Positions 1-9,919 are shown, numbered from the stretch's first letter. The stretch is 64,000 nucleotides of DNA from Streptomyces xanthochromogenes (GCF_014650455.1 NZ_BMUZ01000005.1:186001-250000), one strand, 5' to 3'. Numbers and translations: made by a program. The notes: generated by a model from the sequence alone, not told the origin.

Positions 1-860
1 TCCGCGGGGCTCTGACGTGCCGCGTTCTTTGCCGCGACCACCGCGTCGAAGACCTCTCGCTTGGGTAGACCGGTCTCGACGGCGACGGCCGCGATGGCCT
101 CCTTGCGCCGCTCCCCCGCCTCTTCCCGCACCTGTACGCGCCGCACCAGCTCGGCCGCGTCGAGGTCGGCCGGGCCGCTCTCGGGCGCGCCCTCGACCAC
201 GACGGTGATCTCGCCGCGCACCCCCTCGGCCGCCCACACCGCGAGGTCCTTCAGCGGGCCGCGCTTGACCTCCTCGTACGTCTTGGTCAGCTCCCGGCAC
301 ACCGCCGCGCGCCGCTCGGCGCCGAACACCTCGGCCATCGCGGCCAGGGTGTCGTCGAGGCGGTGCGGGGCCTCGAAGTAGACGAGGGTGCGCCGCTCCC
401 CGGCGACCTCGCGCAGCCGCCCGAGGCGCTCGCCGGCCTTGCGCGGCAGGAAGCCCTCGAAGCAGAAGCGGTCCACGGGCAGCCCGGACAGGGCGAGCGC
501 GGTGAGCACGGCGGAGGGGCCCGGCACCGCCGTGACCTTGATGTCCTTCTCGACGCAGGCCGCGACCAGGCGGTAGCCGGGGTCGGAGACCGAGGGCATG
601 CCCGCGTCGGTGACGAGCAGCACCCGGGCGCCGCCTTCGAGCGCCTCGACCAGTTCGGGGGTGCGCGCCGATTCGTTGCCCTCGAAGTAGGACACGACCC
701 GGCCCGTGGTGTGCACGCCGAGTGCCTGGGTGAGGCGGCGCAGGCGCCGGGTGTCCTCGGCGGCGACGACGTCGGCCCGCTCCAGTTCGGCGGCGAGCCG
801 GGGCGGGGCGTCCGCGGTGTCGCCGATGGGGGTGCCTGCGAGTACGAGTGTTCCGGTCAC
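1..860 (-). CDS. rsmI: 16S rRNA (cytidine-1402 2'-O) methyltransferase RsmI, 3' end cut by window edge
   Basis: RsmI methylates the 2'-OH of C1402 in the decoding centre of 16S rRNA using S-adenosylmethionine. The visible part (about 286 residues) has the family N-terminus (V-T-G-T-L then A-G-T-P-I-G-D), the AAEDTR block, the VTDAGMPSVSDPG SAM-binding segment, the VPGPSA motif and the FEAPHRL block, so nearly the whole protein is present; the frame is still open at position 1. I chose the GTG at 860 because GAGG lies 9 nt upstream and the protein then begins as in relatives; an in-frame ATG at 869 would place the same GAGG against the start codon. It is divergent from pmt with about 85 bp between them. 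Confidence 0.93.
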   Translation of the reverse strand, partial: MTGTLVLAGTPIGDTADAPPRLAAELERADVVAAEDTRRLRRLTQALGVHTTGRVVSYFEGNESARTPELVEALEGGARVLLVTDAGMPSVSDPGYRLVAACVEKDIKVTAVPGPSAVLTALALSGLPVDRFCFEGFLPRKAGERLGRLREVAGERRTLVYFEAPHRLDDTLAAMAEVFGAERRAAVCRELTKTYEEVKRGPLKDLAVWAAEGVRGEITVVVEGAPESGPADLDAAELVRRVQVREEAGERRKEAIAAVAVETGLPKREVFDAVVAAKNAARQSPA

Positions 861-945
861 ACCGACCATCCTCGCAGCCCGCCGGGGCGGGGGCCGCCGG
901 GCCCGGCCACGGGACTCCCACAGCGCGGTTCCCTACGATGGCGCG

Positions 946-2763
946 GTGACCAGTACTGCGCCACAGACCCTGCCGGGCCCCGAAGCCGGGGACGAGCCGC
1001 CCTCCTGGCAGCACCGCATGCGCCGGTTCGGCCATGTCGTGCGGCCGAGAACCGGGCTGCGCGAGCGCCTGGTGCCGCCCTTCGCCGAGCCCGCCGGCCA
1101 GCTGTGGACGGTCCTCGGCATCCCTCCCCTGTGGGCGGCGCGCATCGTGCGCTGGTCGGCGTGGGCGGGGCCGCTCCTGGTGACCCTGGTCGCGGGCCTG
1201 ATGCGGTTCTGGCACCTGGGCTCCCCGCACGCGGTGATATTCGACGAGACGTACTACGCCAAGGACGCCTGGGCGCTCATCAACCACGGCTACGAGGGCG
1301 ACTGGCCGAAGGACATCGACAAGTCGATCCTCGCCAACCCGGACCTCATCTCGGTGCCCACCGCGCCGGGTTATGTGGTGCATCCGCCGGTCGGCAAGTA
1401 CCTGATCGGCATCGGCGAGAAGATGTTCGGCTTCACGCCGTTCGGCTGGCGCTTCATGGTCGCCGTCCTCGGCACCCTGTCGGTGCTGCTGATCTGCCGG
1501 ATCGGGCGGCGCCTGTTCCGCTCGACGTTCCTGGGCTGCCTGGCGGGCGCGCTGCTCGCCGTCGACGGGCTGCACTTTGTGATGAGCCGCACCGCGCTGC
1601 TCGACACGGTCGTCATGTTCTTCGTCGTGGCCGCCTTCGGCTGCCTCCTGGTCGACCGCGACCGTACGAGAGCCCGGCTCGCGGCCGCGCTGCCCGAGGG
1701 CGAGGACGGGCAGCTGCGCCCGGACGCCGGGATCGCGGCGAGCCTGCGGTTCGGGTGGCGGCCCTGGCGGATCGGGGCCGGGATCATGCTGGGCCTGGCC
1801 TGCGGCACCAAGTGGAACGGCCTGTACATCCTGGTCTTCTTCTGTGTGATGGCCGTCCTGTGGGACGTGGGCGCGCGGCGCACGGCGGGCGCGGTCAGCC
1901 CCTATCGGGCGGTGCTCCGCCGGGACGCGTTCTGGGCGTTCGTGTCCACGGTGCCGGTGGCGATCGCCACGTACATGGTGTCGTGGACGGGCTGGTTCGC
2001 CACCGACAAGGGGTACGGGCGGCACTGGGCGGACGGCCGCGCGGGCCTGTCCCCCGACCACATCAAGCTCCCGGTCATCGGCACGATCAACCACCTGCCG
2101 CAGTTCGACCTGAGCTGGGTGCCGGCCTCGCTGCGCAGCTTCTGGCACTACGAGACCGAGGTCTACAGCTTCCACGTCGGCCTCACCGAGGGCCACACCT
2201 ACCAGTCGAACCCGTGGAGCTGGCTGGTTCTGGGGCGGCCGGTCTCGTACTACTACGAGAGCCCCGGACCCGGCACCGACGGCTGCCCCTCGAACGCGGG
2301 CGGCAAGTGCGCGGCGGAGGTCCTGGCACTCGGCACCCCGCTGCTGTGGTGGGCCGCCTGCTTCGCGCTCCTGTACGTCCTGTGGCGCTGGTTCTTCCGG
2401 CGCGACTGGCGGGCGGGCGCGATCGCCTGCGGCATCGCGGCCGGATACCTGCCCTGGTTCATGTACCAGGAGCGGACGATCTTCTTCTTCTACGCGGTCG
2501 TCTTCGTGCCGTTCCTGTGTCTCGCGCTGGCGATGATGATCGGCGCGATCATCGGGCCACCGCACGTGACGCGCGGCGCGGCCGCGCCGGTGGAGCCGGG
2601 GCTTGCCCCCGGGGAACGGCGGCGGGCGGTGGGGGCGATCGGGGCCGGCGTGCTCGTGCTGCTCATCATCTGGAACTTCGTGTACTTCTGGCCGATCTAC
2701 ACCGGTACGCCCATCCCGCTGGACTCCTGGCGCAGCCGGATGTGGCTGGACAGCTGGGTGTGA
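946..2763 (+). CDS. pmt: Dolichyl-phosphate-mannose--protein mannosyltransferase (Pmt)
   Basis: Integral-membrane GT39 enzyme that transfers mannose from polyprenyl-phosphate-mannose to Ser/Thr of proteins being exported through Sec. The 605-residue product has many hydrophobic segments, the family's acidic motif in the first external loop (FDETYYAKDAW, Asp100-Glu101), and the C-terminal four-helix PMT region ending near residues 500-600 (YLPWFMYQERTIFFFYAVVF). The GTG at 946 is in frame and gives an N-terminus of normal length; an ATG at 938 is out of frame. It is divergent from rsmI, an arrangement I recall for the known Streptomyces pmt locus. No operon partner lies within 130 bp downstream. 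Confidence 0.93.
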   Translation: MTSTAPQTLPGPEAGDEPPSWQHRMRRFGHVVRPRTGLRERLVPPFAEPAGQLWTVLGIPPLWAARIVRWSAWAGPLLVTLVAGLMRFWHLGSPHAVIFDETYYAKDAWALINHGYEGDWPKDIDKSILANPDLISVPTAPGYVVHPPVGKYLIGIGEKMFGFTPFGWRFMVAVLGTLSVLLICRIGRRLFRSTFLGCLAGALLAVDGLHFVMSRTALLDTVVMFFVVAAFGCLLVDRDRTRARLAAALPEGEDGQLRPDAGIAASLRFGWRPWRIGAGIMLGLACGTKWNGLYILVFFCVMAVLWDVGARRTAGAVSPYRAVLRRDAFWAFVSTVPVAIATYMVSWTGWFATDKGYGRHWADGRAGLSPDHIKLPVIGTINHLPQFDLSWVPASLRSFWHYETEVYSFHVGLTEGHTYQSNPWSWLVLGRPVSYYYESPGPGTDGCPSNAGGKCAAEVLALGTPLLWWAACFALLYVLWRWFFRRDWRAGAIACGIAAGYLPWFMYQERTIFFFYAVVFVPFLCLALAMMIGAIIGPPHVTRGAAAPVEPGLAPGERRRAVGAIGAGVLVLLIIWNFVYFWPIYTGTPIPLDSWRSRMWLDSWV

Positions 2764-2841
2764 TGCCGGTCGCGTTCCGGTAACCGTTCGGACAACTGCG
2801 AGACCCGCTGTCACTCCTGTCCCGTAGAGTCGCCCCCAAGT

Positions 2842-2867
2842 AACTCCTTGAACACGTTCAAGGAGTT
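2842..2867. promoter_or_regulatory. 26-bp perfect palindrome, probable operator of the PBP gene
   Basis: AACTCCTTGAAC and GTTCAAGGAGTT are perfect 12-bp arms separated by AC. The site lies 30-56 nt before the ATG of the penicillin-binding protein, between a possible TAGAGT -10 (2825-2830) and the ribosome binding site. The core TTGAAC-N2-GTTCAA has the shape of a TetR-family operator (inference). It could instead form an RNA hairpin in the leader, but there is no T-run. Confidence 0.7.
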
Positions 2868-2897
2868 CGGGGGACTCCTGGGGAGGGGAACTGCGGG

Positions 2898-4526
2898 ATG
2901 CGCAGTGGAGCGAAGGTCGCCATCGTGGGCGGGGTGTTCGTGGTGGTCGCCGGAGGTGTGGCGTACGGGGGCTACACGCTGGTCGGCGGGAGCGACGACA
3001 AGGGCCCCGGCGGTACGCACACGCAGGGCGCGCCCGCCCGCACCGGGCCGCCGGGGGCGGACGAGATCAAGGAGACGTCGACCGCCTTCCTGCAGGCCTG
3101 GGCGAAGGGCGACGCGGCGGGGGCCGCCGCCCTCACCAACAACCAGGCGGAGGCCGCCACGGCCCTGTCCGGCTTCAGCGACCAGGCCCACATCACGAAC
3201 GTGACGGTCACGCCGGGCGCGCCGAACGGGGCGGTCGTCCCGTACACGGTGAAGGCCGACGTCTCGTTCGGGGGAAAGACGGCTCCGCTCGCCTACGCCT
3301 CCCAACTGACCGTCGTACGCGGCCAGTCCACGCACAAGCCGCTGGTCGACTGGCAGCCCGCGGTGCTCCACCCGCAGCTGAAGAAGGGCGAGCGCCTGGT
3401 GACCGACCAGGCGCAGAACCCGGAGATCCAGGCCGTCGACTACAAGGACCGCCCGCTGACCAAGGAGAAGTACCCCTCGCTCGGGGCGATCCTGGACGGG
3501 CTGCGCGAGAAGTACGGCACGAAGGTGAACGGCACACCGGGCGTCGAGCTCCAGATCCAGGGCAACGGCACCCCGGCGCGCACTCTGATCACCCTCCAGA
3601 AGGGCACGCCGGGCAAGCTGAAGACGACCCTCGACGCGGATGTGCAGGCCGCCGCCGAGCAGGCCGCGAAGCGCTTCGGTGAGTCCTCGGTGGTCGCCGT
3701 CAAGCCGAGCACCGGTGAGATCCGGGCGGTCGCGGACAACCGGAACGACAAGTTCCCCGCCTCGCTCCAGGGCCGGGTGGCCCCCGGCTCGACGATGAAG
3801 ATCGTCACGGCGACGATGCTGATCGAGAAGGGCAAGGTCTCCGCCGACAAGCCGGCCGTGTGCCCCCCGGACGTGCAGTGGCAGGGCGTCACCTTCCACA
3901 ACCTCGACAACTTCTCGCTCCCCAGCAGCGACCCCTTCTCGAAGAGCTTCGCCAAGTCCTGCAACACCGCGTTCATCAAGCACATCCGTGAGGTGAACGA
4001 CGACGGCGCGCTGGGCCGGGTCGCCGCCAACTACTTCGGCCTCGGCCAGGACTGGAAGGTCGGCGTGCCGTCCTTCGACGGCAGCGTGCCCGCCTCGGCC
4101 GGGGCCGAGACGGCGGCGGCCTACATCGGGCAGGGCAAGGTCCAGATGAGCCCGCTCGACATGGCGTCGGTCGCGGCGACCGCGAAGTCGGGCCGCTTCC
4201 GCCAGCCGGTGATCGTGCCGCAGTCCCTCGACGGCCGCGAGCTGGCCCAGGCCGACCCGCTGCCCGCGGACATCGCCGCCCAGCTGCGCCAGATGATGCA
4301 CATCACCGCGACCACCTCGTACGGGACCGCGACGGAGGCCATGGCGAGCGTCGGCGGGGTCAAGGGCGCCAAGACCGGCTCCGCGGAGAAGGACGGCCAG
4401 AACAAGTCGGACAGCTGGTTCACCGGCTACAGCGACGACCTCGCGGCCGCCGCGCTCGTGCAGTCCGGCGGCCACGGCGGGACCGCGGCGGGGCCCATCG
4501 TCGCGCAGGTCCTGCGCGCGGGCTGA
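2898..4526 (+). CDS. Penicillin-binding transpeptidase with MecA-type N-terminal domain
   Basis: Class B-like penicillin-binding protein that should cross-link peptidoglycan stem peptides outside the membrane. The 542-residue product has one N-terminal membrane anchor (about residues 8-30), an NTF2-like MecA_N domain (about 50-160), a linker or dimerisation region, and a transpeptidase domain with all three signature motifs: S298-T-M-K301, S354-C-N356 and K492-T-G494. The ATG at 2898 follows a GGGAGGGG stretch. The gene sits behind a 26-bp palindrome and is followed after 84 bp by a convergent SDR gene. MecA-type PBPs can be beta-lactam tolerant, but resistance cannot be read from the sequence. 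Confidence 0.9.
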   Translation: MRSGAKVAIVGGVFVVVAGGVAYGGYTLVGGSDDKGPGGTHTQGAPARTGPPGADEIKETSTAFLQAWAKGDAAGAAALTNNQAEAATALSGFSDQAHITNVTVTPGAPNGAVVPYTVKADVSFGGKTAPLAYASQLTVVRGQSTHKPLVDWQPAVLHPQLKKGERLVTDQAQNPEIQAVDYKDRPLTKEKYPSLGAILDGLREKYGTKVNGTPGVELQIQGNGTPARTLITLQKGTPGKLKTTLDADVQAAAEQAAKRFGESSVVAVKPSTGEIRAVADNRNDKFPASLQGRVAPGSTMKIVTATMLIEKGKVSADKPAVCPPDVQWQGVTFHNLDNFSLPSSDPFSKSFAKSCNTAFIKHIREVNDDGALGRVAANYFGLGQDWKVGVPSFDGSVPASAGAETAAAYIGQGKVQMSPLDMASVAATAKSGRFRQPVIVPQSLDGRELAQADPLPADIAAQLRQMMHITATTSYGTATEAMASVGGVKGAKTGSAEKDGQNKSDSWFTGYSDDLAAAALVQSGGHGGTAAGPIVAQVLRAG

Positions 4527-4610
4527 AACCGGCCCGCCCGGCCCCTTCGCGCCCTTCGCGCGAGCGGGTCGGCGCCGGGGCCGCCCAGGCGGTCCCGGCC
4601 GCCGGGGGCC

Positions 4611-5405
4611 TCACACGCCGTGGTCCGTGCTCCGGAAGCCGGTGTTGACGGCGAGGATGCCGCCGTCCACGCGCAGGGTGGTACCGGTGATCCAGGACGC
4701 GTCGCGCGACGCCAGGAAGGCGACGGCCGCCGCGATGTCGTCGGGCTCGCCGACGCGGCCCAGCGGGTACAGCGCCGACAGCCGCTCCAACTGGGCCTCG
4801 CGGTCCCCCCACGCGGGGGTGCGGATGGTGCCGGGGTGCACGAGGTTGACCCGTACCCCGCGCGGCGCGGCGTGACCGGCGAGCGTACGGGTCAGGGAGG
4901 CCAGGCCCGCCTTGGCGGCGCTGTAGGCGTGGTTGCCGAAGTCCTGCTCGCCGTTGACCGAGCCGATGCTCACGATCGCGCCACGGCCGGAGGCCGCCAG
5001 GTGCGGGAGGGCGGCGCGGGCGCAGCGGTAGGCGCCGGTGAGGGTGACGTCGAGGTCGCGGGCCCACTCCTCGTCGTCCTCGTCCTCGAAGCGTTCGGCG
5101 TCCGGGGAGCAGGAGTACGCGTTGTTCACCAGGACGTCGAGCCGGCCGAACTCCTCGACGGCGAAGGCGACCGCGGCCTCCACCGAGGCGCGGTCGGACA
5201 CGTCGCAGTGCCGGGCGACGGCGCCCTTCAGCCCGGCGGCGGTCTCCTCCGCGCTCGCCAAGTCGATGTCGGCGAGGAGGACTTGGGCTCCTTCGTCGGT
5301 CAGTCTGCGCGCGATGGCGGCGCCGATGCCGCGCCCCGCGCCGGTGACCAGCGCGGTGTGTCCTTCGAAACGTGCGGTGCGCGAAGGCAAGTGAGGATGC
5401 GTCAT
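4611..5405 (-). CDS. SDR family oxidoreductase
   Basis: Classical short-chain dehydrogenase/reductase of 264 residues. It has the dinucleotide motif TGAGRGIG at 21-28, NNAYS near 94-98, a catalytic serine in IVSIGS (about 146-149) and Y161-S-A-A-K165, followed by the HPGTIRTPAW segment after the active site. NNAYS replaces the usual NNAG, a mild variation. The start ATG at 5405 overlaps the stop of the upstream serine hydrolase by 4 bp (ATGA), so the two are translationally coupled and probably act on related substrates. The substrate cannot be told from sequence. Confidence 0.9.
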   Translation of the reverse strand: MTHPHLPSRTARFEGHTALVTGAGRGIGAAIARRLTDEGAQVLLADIDLASAEETAAGLKGAVARHCDVSDRASVEAAVAFAVEEFGRLDVLVNNAYSCSPDAERFEDEDDEEWARDLDVTLTGAYRCARAALPHLAASGRGAIVSIGSVNGEQDFGNHAYSAAKAGLASLTRTLAGHAAPRGVRVNLVHPGTIRTPAWGDREAQLERLSALYPLGRVGEPDDIAAAVAFLASRDASWITGTTLRVDGGILAVNTGFRSTDHGV

Positions 5406-6562
5406 ACGGTCGAACGTAGCGCCCTTACCAGGGCCTGGGCACGGGGGTCCGCGGTGACGCCCTTCTGCAGCCCGTTGGTCACGTAGCCGAAGGCGAGGCC
5501 CGACTCGGGGTCGGCGAAGCCCAGCGAGCCGCCGCGCCCGGGGTGCCCGAACGAGCCGGGGGCGAGCAGCGGGGCGGCCGGGCCGTGCAGCATGTAGCCG
5601 AGCCCGAAGCGGGTGTTCACGACCAGCACCCGGTCGGGCCCCGCGCTCTCCTCGGTGCGCGCCAGGGTGAGCGTGGCGGGCGCGAACAGGCGCTGCCCGC
5701 CGTCGACTTGGCCGATGGTGGCGGCGTAGAAACGGGCCAGCGCGCGGGCGGTGGAGATGCCGGCGGATGCGGGGAGTTCGGCCGCGCGGTAGGCGGGGTC
5801 GTTCTCGTCGGGCATCGGATCGATCGCACCGAACGCGCGGCGGGTCGGCGAGTCCGGGTCCGCGTAGGCCTCGCTGACGCTCCGCTTGGGCCGCAGCCGA
5901 AGGCCGCCCTCGCCCTCGGGCGCCTCGACCGGGCCGATGCGGCCCACCCGGTGCGCCTCGGTGTCCGGCACGCCCAGCCAGAAGTCCAGGCCGAGCGGTC
6001 CCGCTATCTCCTCGGCCAGCCAACGGCCGACGGTGCGTCCGGTGACGCGCCGGACCAGCTCGCCGAGCAGCCAGCTGTACGTCTGGGCGTGGTAGCCGTG
6101 TGCGGTGCCGGGCTGCCAGAGCGGGGCCTGGGCGGCCACGGCCGCGGGGCCGGTCTCGCCGTCGGCAGCCTCGGCGGGGGTGAGCGGACGGTCCAGTGCG
6201 GGCACGCCCGCCCGGTGCGCGAGCAGGTGCCGCACCAGGGTGCGCTCCTTGCCGGCCGCCTTGAACTCCGGCCAGTACGTCGACACGGGGGCGTCCAGGT
6301 CGAGGCGGCCGCGCTGGTGCAGGAGCAGGGGGACGGCCGCGGCCACGCCCTTGGTGGCCGAGCGCACGATCTGGGCGGTGTCCAGGGCCCAGGGGGCGGT
6401 GCCGTCGACGTCCCTGGTGCCGGCCCACAGGTCGACGACCTTCCGGCCGTCGCGGTACACGGCCACGGCCGCGCCGTGGTCGCCCCGGTGCGTGAAGTTC
6501 CGCACGAACGCGTCCTTCACCGGTTCGTAGCCCGGTGTTACGGCGCCCTGTACGTCGACCAC
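5402..6562 (-). CDS. Serine hydrolase of the beta-lactamase/EstB-like (class C fold) family
   Basis: Cytoplasmic-looking 386-residue protein without a signal peptide. It carries the S-x-x-K motif S68-A-T-K71, the second-motif region around Tyr157, and a C-terminal HPGRGGSLGFADPESG segment typical of family VIII esterases. Members hydrolyse esters rather than beta-lactams in most cases. The GTG at 6562 is preceded by GGGGAG at 6 nt; longer in-frame starts would run into the upstream repeat region. It is the first gene of a coupled pair with the SDR downstream (4-bp overlap). Substrate unknown. Confidence 0.88.
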   Translation of the reverse strand: MVDVQGAVTPGYEPVKDAFVRNFTHRGDHGAAVAVYRDGRKVVDLWAGTRDVDGTAPWALDTAQIVRSATKGVAAAVPLLLHQRGRLDLDAPVSTYWPEFKAAGKERTLVRHLLAHRAGVPALDRPLTPAEAADGETGPAAVAAQAPLWQPGTAHGYHAQTYSWLLGELVRRVTGRTVGRWLAEEIAGPLGLDFWLGVPDTEAHRVGRIGPVEAPEGEGGLRLRPKRSVSEAYADPDSPTRRAFGAIDPMPDENDPAYRAAELPASAGISTARALARFYAATIGQVDGGQRLFAPATLTLARTEESAGPDRVLVVNTRFGLGYMLHGPAAPLLAPGSFGHPGRGGSLGFADPESGLAFGYVTNGLQKGVTADPRAQALVRALRSTV

Positions 6563-6629
6563 GATCCGCTCCCCACGCTGCCGGGCACCCCACCGGCACC
6601 CCTCCCTATGGTGCCCGAACCCCTCCGGG

Positions 6630-6850
6630 GGGGCTTGCCCACCCGCCCGCCCGTTGCTCGGGGTTGGCTGGCTCCGGCTCCCTGGGGCTGCGCCCCAGAC
6701 CCCGGGGGGTTCGCCCACCCGCCCGCCCGTGCGGCGGGTTGGAGCGGCTGAGCCCTGGGGCTCCGCCCCAGACCCCTGCGGGGGCTCCGCCCCCTGCACC
6801 CCCGTTCGCGCCTGAACGGCGCTCGTCCTCAAACGCCGGACAGGCTGTAG
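6630..6850 (-). repeat. Composite intergenic repeat, copy A (inverted, with an internal duplication)
   Basis: Read on the minus strand, this stretch carries the same blocks as the regions at 17.25 kb and 53.16 kb: GTCCGGCGTTTGAGGACGAG, a C/G-rich block containing GGGGTCTGGGGCGGAGCCCC, and a tail with the complement of GGTTGGCTGGCTCC. The GGAGCCCC...tail part appears twice here (about 6650-6715 and 6725-6800). It is noncoding; the small ORFs across it differ between copies. Confidence 0.75.
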
Positions 6851-6874
6851 GTGCCCCCAGCGCCAGTACTGCCA

Positions 6875-7160
6875 GGGGCGCGAGGAACTGCGCGAGAAGC
6901 GACCACGGCCCGCGGCCGACCACGGTTTTTAGGGGCGCGAGGAACTGCGCGAGCAACCACCCACGGCCCGAGGACGTAAACGGGTTTCAGGGGCGCGGGG
7001 AACTGCGCAAGAAGCGGGCACGGTCCGCGGCCGACGACAGGTCTCAGGGGCGCGGGGAACTGCGCGAGAAGCGACCACGGTCCGCAGCCGTGAACGGGGC
7101 TGGGGGCGCGGGGAACTGCGCGAGCAGTCACCCGCGGCCCGCGGACGACAAAGGGGCGCA
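6875..7160 (-). repeat. Five-copy tandem array of a 57-bp GC-rich unit
   Basis: Units begin with GGGGCGCG(A/G)GGAACTGCGC at 6875, 6932, 6990, 7047 and 7103, a period of 56-58 bp, each followed by a more variable GAAGCGACCACGG(C/T)CCGCGG tail. This fills the 635-bp space between the serine hydrolase and cbiO, in which I see no gene. Single or double units of the same kind recur near 17.2 kb and 53.05-53.13 kb. Spacers are not unique and the units lie end to end, so this is not CRISPR. Confidence 0.85.
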
Positions 7161-7197
7161 GCCCCGACTGCCGCAACCCCATAAGGAAAGCCCCGCG

Positions 7198-7986
<789 letters not shown>

Positions 7987-8079
7987 GGGGGGCCTCAGCG
8001 GTCGTGGGGGCCCCGGGGTGAGAGGAGGCCCCGGGGTGCAAGGAGATGCCGGGATGCGGGGGAGTTTCGCGTGGCGCGG

Positions 8080-8841
8080 TCACAGCGTCCAGCCGAGCAG
8101 GCAGACGGCCAGCGCCGTCACGGGCAGGGCGGCGGCCCGCGTCCACTGGGCGCGGGTCGCCGTCACCTCGTCGATCACCGGCATGGACCCGGCGTACCCG
8201 CGGCTGACCATCGCGAGATGGACGCGTTCGCCGCGTTCGTAGGAGCGGATGAAGAGCGCGCCCGCCGACTTGGCGAGGACGCCCCAGGAGCGCACCCCGC
8301 GCGCCTCGAAGCCGCGCGAGCGCCGCGCGATGGACATCCGCCGCATCTCGTCGGTGATGACGTCCCCGTACCGGATCATGAACGAGGCGATCTGGACGAG
8401 CAGCGGCGGCAGCTTGAGGCGCTGGAGGCCGAGGAGCAGGGCGCGCAGTTCGGTGGTGGAGGCGAGGATCACGGACGCGGCGACGCCCAGGGTGCCCTTG
8501 GCGAGGACGTTCCAGGCGCCCCACAGCCCGTTCTCGCTGAGCGCGAGACCGAGGACGTGCACCTGCTCGCCGGGCACGACGAACGGCATGAGCACGGCAA
8601 ACGCGACGAACGGGATCTCGATGAGCAGTCGCTTGAGGAGGTAGCCGGCCGGGATGCGGGCCGCTCCCGCCACGACGGCGAGCAGCACGGCGTACAGCGC
8701 GAAGGCCCACATCGCCTCGCGCGGGGTGGACACCACGACGACCACGAACAGGAACACCGCGGCGAGCTTGCAGTGCGGGGGCAGTTCGTGGACCGGCGAG
8801 TGGCCGTGCCGGTAGAGCCGGTGGGAGTGGCCCGCTCCCAC
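8080..8841 (-). CDS. cbiQ: Energy-coupling factor transmembrane protein CbiQ
   Basis: T component that couples the ATPase to the substrate-binding CbiM. The 253-residue product has a His-containing N-terminus, about five hydrophobic segments, and the cytoplasmic coupling-helix motif with Ala-Arg-x-x-Arg-Gly (IARRSRGFEARG). The start is a GTG at 8841, one base after the TGA of cbiM (8843-8845), so the two are translationally coupled. Confidence 0.9.
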   Translation of the reverse strand: MGAGHSHRLYRHGHSPVHELPPHCKLAAVFLFVVVVVSTPREAMWAFALYAVLLAVVAGAARIPAGYLLKRLLIEIPFVAFAVLMPFVVPGEQVHVLGLALSENGLWGAWNVLAKGTLGVAASVILASTTELRALLLGLQRLKLPPLLVQIASFMIRYGDVITDEMRRMSIARRSRGFEARGVRSWGVLAKSAGALFIRSYERGERVHLAMVSRGYAGSMPVIDEVTATRAQWTRAAALPVTALAVCLLGWTL

Positions 8842-8842
8842 G

Positions 8843-9919
8843 TCAGACCGCTTCCGGGGTGCGCTCGGGGGTGTCGGCGCCGCGGCGGCGGCGTACCGCC
8901 CAGAACACTCCGCTGCCCACCGCGACGGTGACGCCGACGCCGATCACCCCGGCGAGGCCGCCCGCCAGGCGGGCATCGCCGATGTCCTTGACGGAGTAGT
9001 CGGCGAGCGGGGAGTCGGAGGAGGCGTGCTGGGTGGTCTTGGTGTCGATGCCCTTGTCGTGGGCGACCTTCTCCAGGCCGTCGGGGCTGGCCGACGCGTA
9101 GAAGGAGACGAACCCGGCGAGCAGCAGGGCGGTGACGATGCCGAAGCCCCACACCTTGCGGGTCGACCCGGTGCGGGCCGGGGCCGGGGCCGCCGCGGGC
9201 GCGTCCACGAGTTCGCCCCCGACGCGCAGCTTGAGCGGCGCGGTCAGGCCGCGGGCGCCGTGCACGAGGTCGGGGCGCACCGCGAGGACGGCGCCGACCG
9301 TGAGCGCGGTGATGGCGGCTTCGCCGATGCCGATGAGGAGGTGGACACCGACCATGGCGGTGAGCACCTTGCCGATCGGCACGTCGGTGGTGCCGCCGAG
9401 CGCGTAGATAGCGGTGAAGACGAGGGCGGCGGCCGGCACCGAGACGAGCGCGGCCACGAAGGAGGCGGCGGTCACCGAGCGGCGGGTGCGGGGCAGCACC
9501 TTCACCAGGGTGCGGAACAGGACGTAGGCGACGACCGTGGTCGTGATCGCCATGTCGGTGATGTTGACGCCGAGCGCGGTGAGACCGCCGTCGGCGAAGA
9601 GGATGCCCTGCATGAGCAGGACCACGGAGACGCACAGCACACCCGTGTAGGGCCCGACGAGTATCGCGGCGAGCGCGCCGCCCAGGAGATGGCCGCTGGT
9701 GCCGGCCGCGACGGGGAAGTTCAGCATCTGCACGGCGAAGATGAACGCGGCGACCAGGCCCGCGAGGGGCGCCGTCTTCTCTCCCCCACTGCTCAATGCG
9801 TGGGAGGGGCCCCCAAGCTCGCGCCGCGCCCCGCGCAGACTGACGGCGACGGCTGCGGCGGCGACCACACCTGTGACCGCCGATACAGGTGCGTTGATGA
9901 ATCCATCGGGTACGTGCAT
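8843..9919 (-). CDS. cbiM: CbiM-CbiN fusion, substrate-specificity component of a Ni/Co ECF importer
   Basis: Membrane S component that binds Ni2+ or Co2+. The N-terminus M-H-V-P-D-G-F-I carries the metal-ligating His2 of the family, which fixes the start at 9919. Six or so hydrophobic segments occupy residues 1-200. A C-terminal extension carries the PDGLE motif (about residues 260-268) and a final transmembrane segment near 320-342, equivalent to the separate CbiN/NikN small subunit; here the two are one 358-residue protein. It is first in the cbiM-cbiQ-cbiO operon, behind a Nur-box-like site. Confidence 0.9.
   Translation of the reverse strand: MHVPDGFINAPVSAVTGVVAAAAVAVSLRGARRELGGPSHALSSGGEKTAPLAGLVAAFIFAVQMLNFPVAAGTSGHLLGGALAAILVGPYTGVLCVSVVLLMQGILFADGGLTALGVNITDMAITTTVVAYVLFRTLVKVLPRTRRSVTAASFVAALVSVPAAALVFTAIYALGGTTDVPIGKVLTAMVGVHLLIGIGEAAITALTVGAVLAVRPDLVHGARGLTAPLKLRVGGELVDAPAAAPAPARTGSTRKVWGFGIVTALLLAGFVSFYASASPDGLEKVAHDKGIDTKTTQHASSDSPLADYSVKDIGDARLAGGLAGVIGVGVTVAVGSGVFWAVRRRRGADTPERTPEAV

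Noticed and set aside
6875..7160. Possible CRISPR array
   Set aside because: Units are about 57 bp, lie head to tail without unique spacers, are GC-rich and imperfect, and no cas gene is present.
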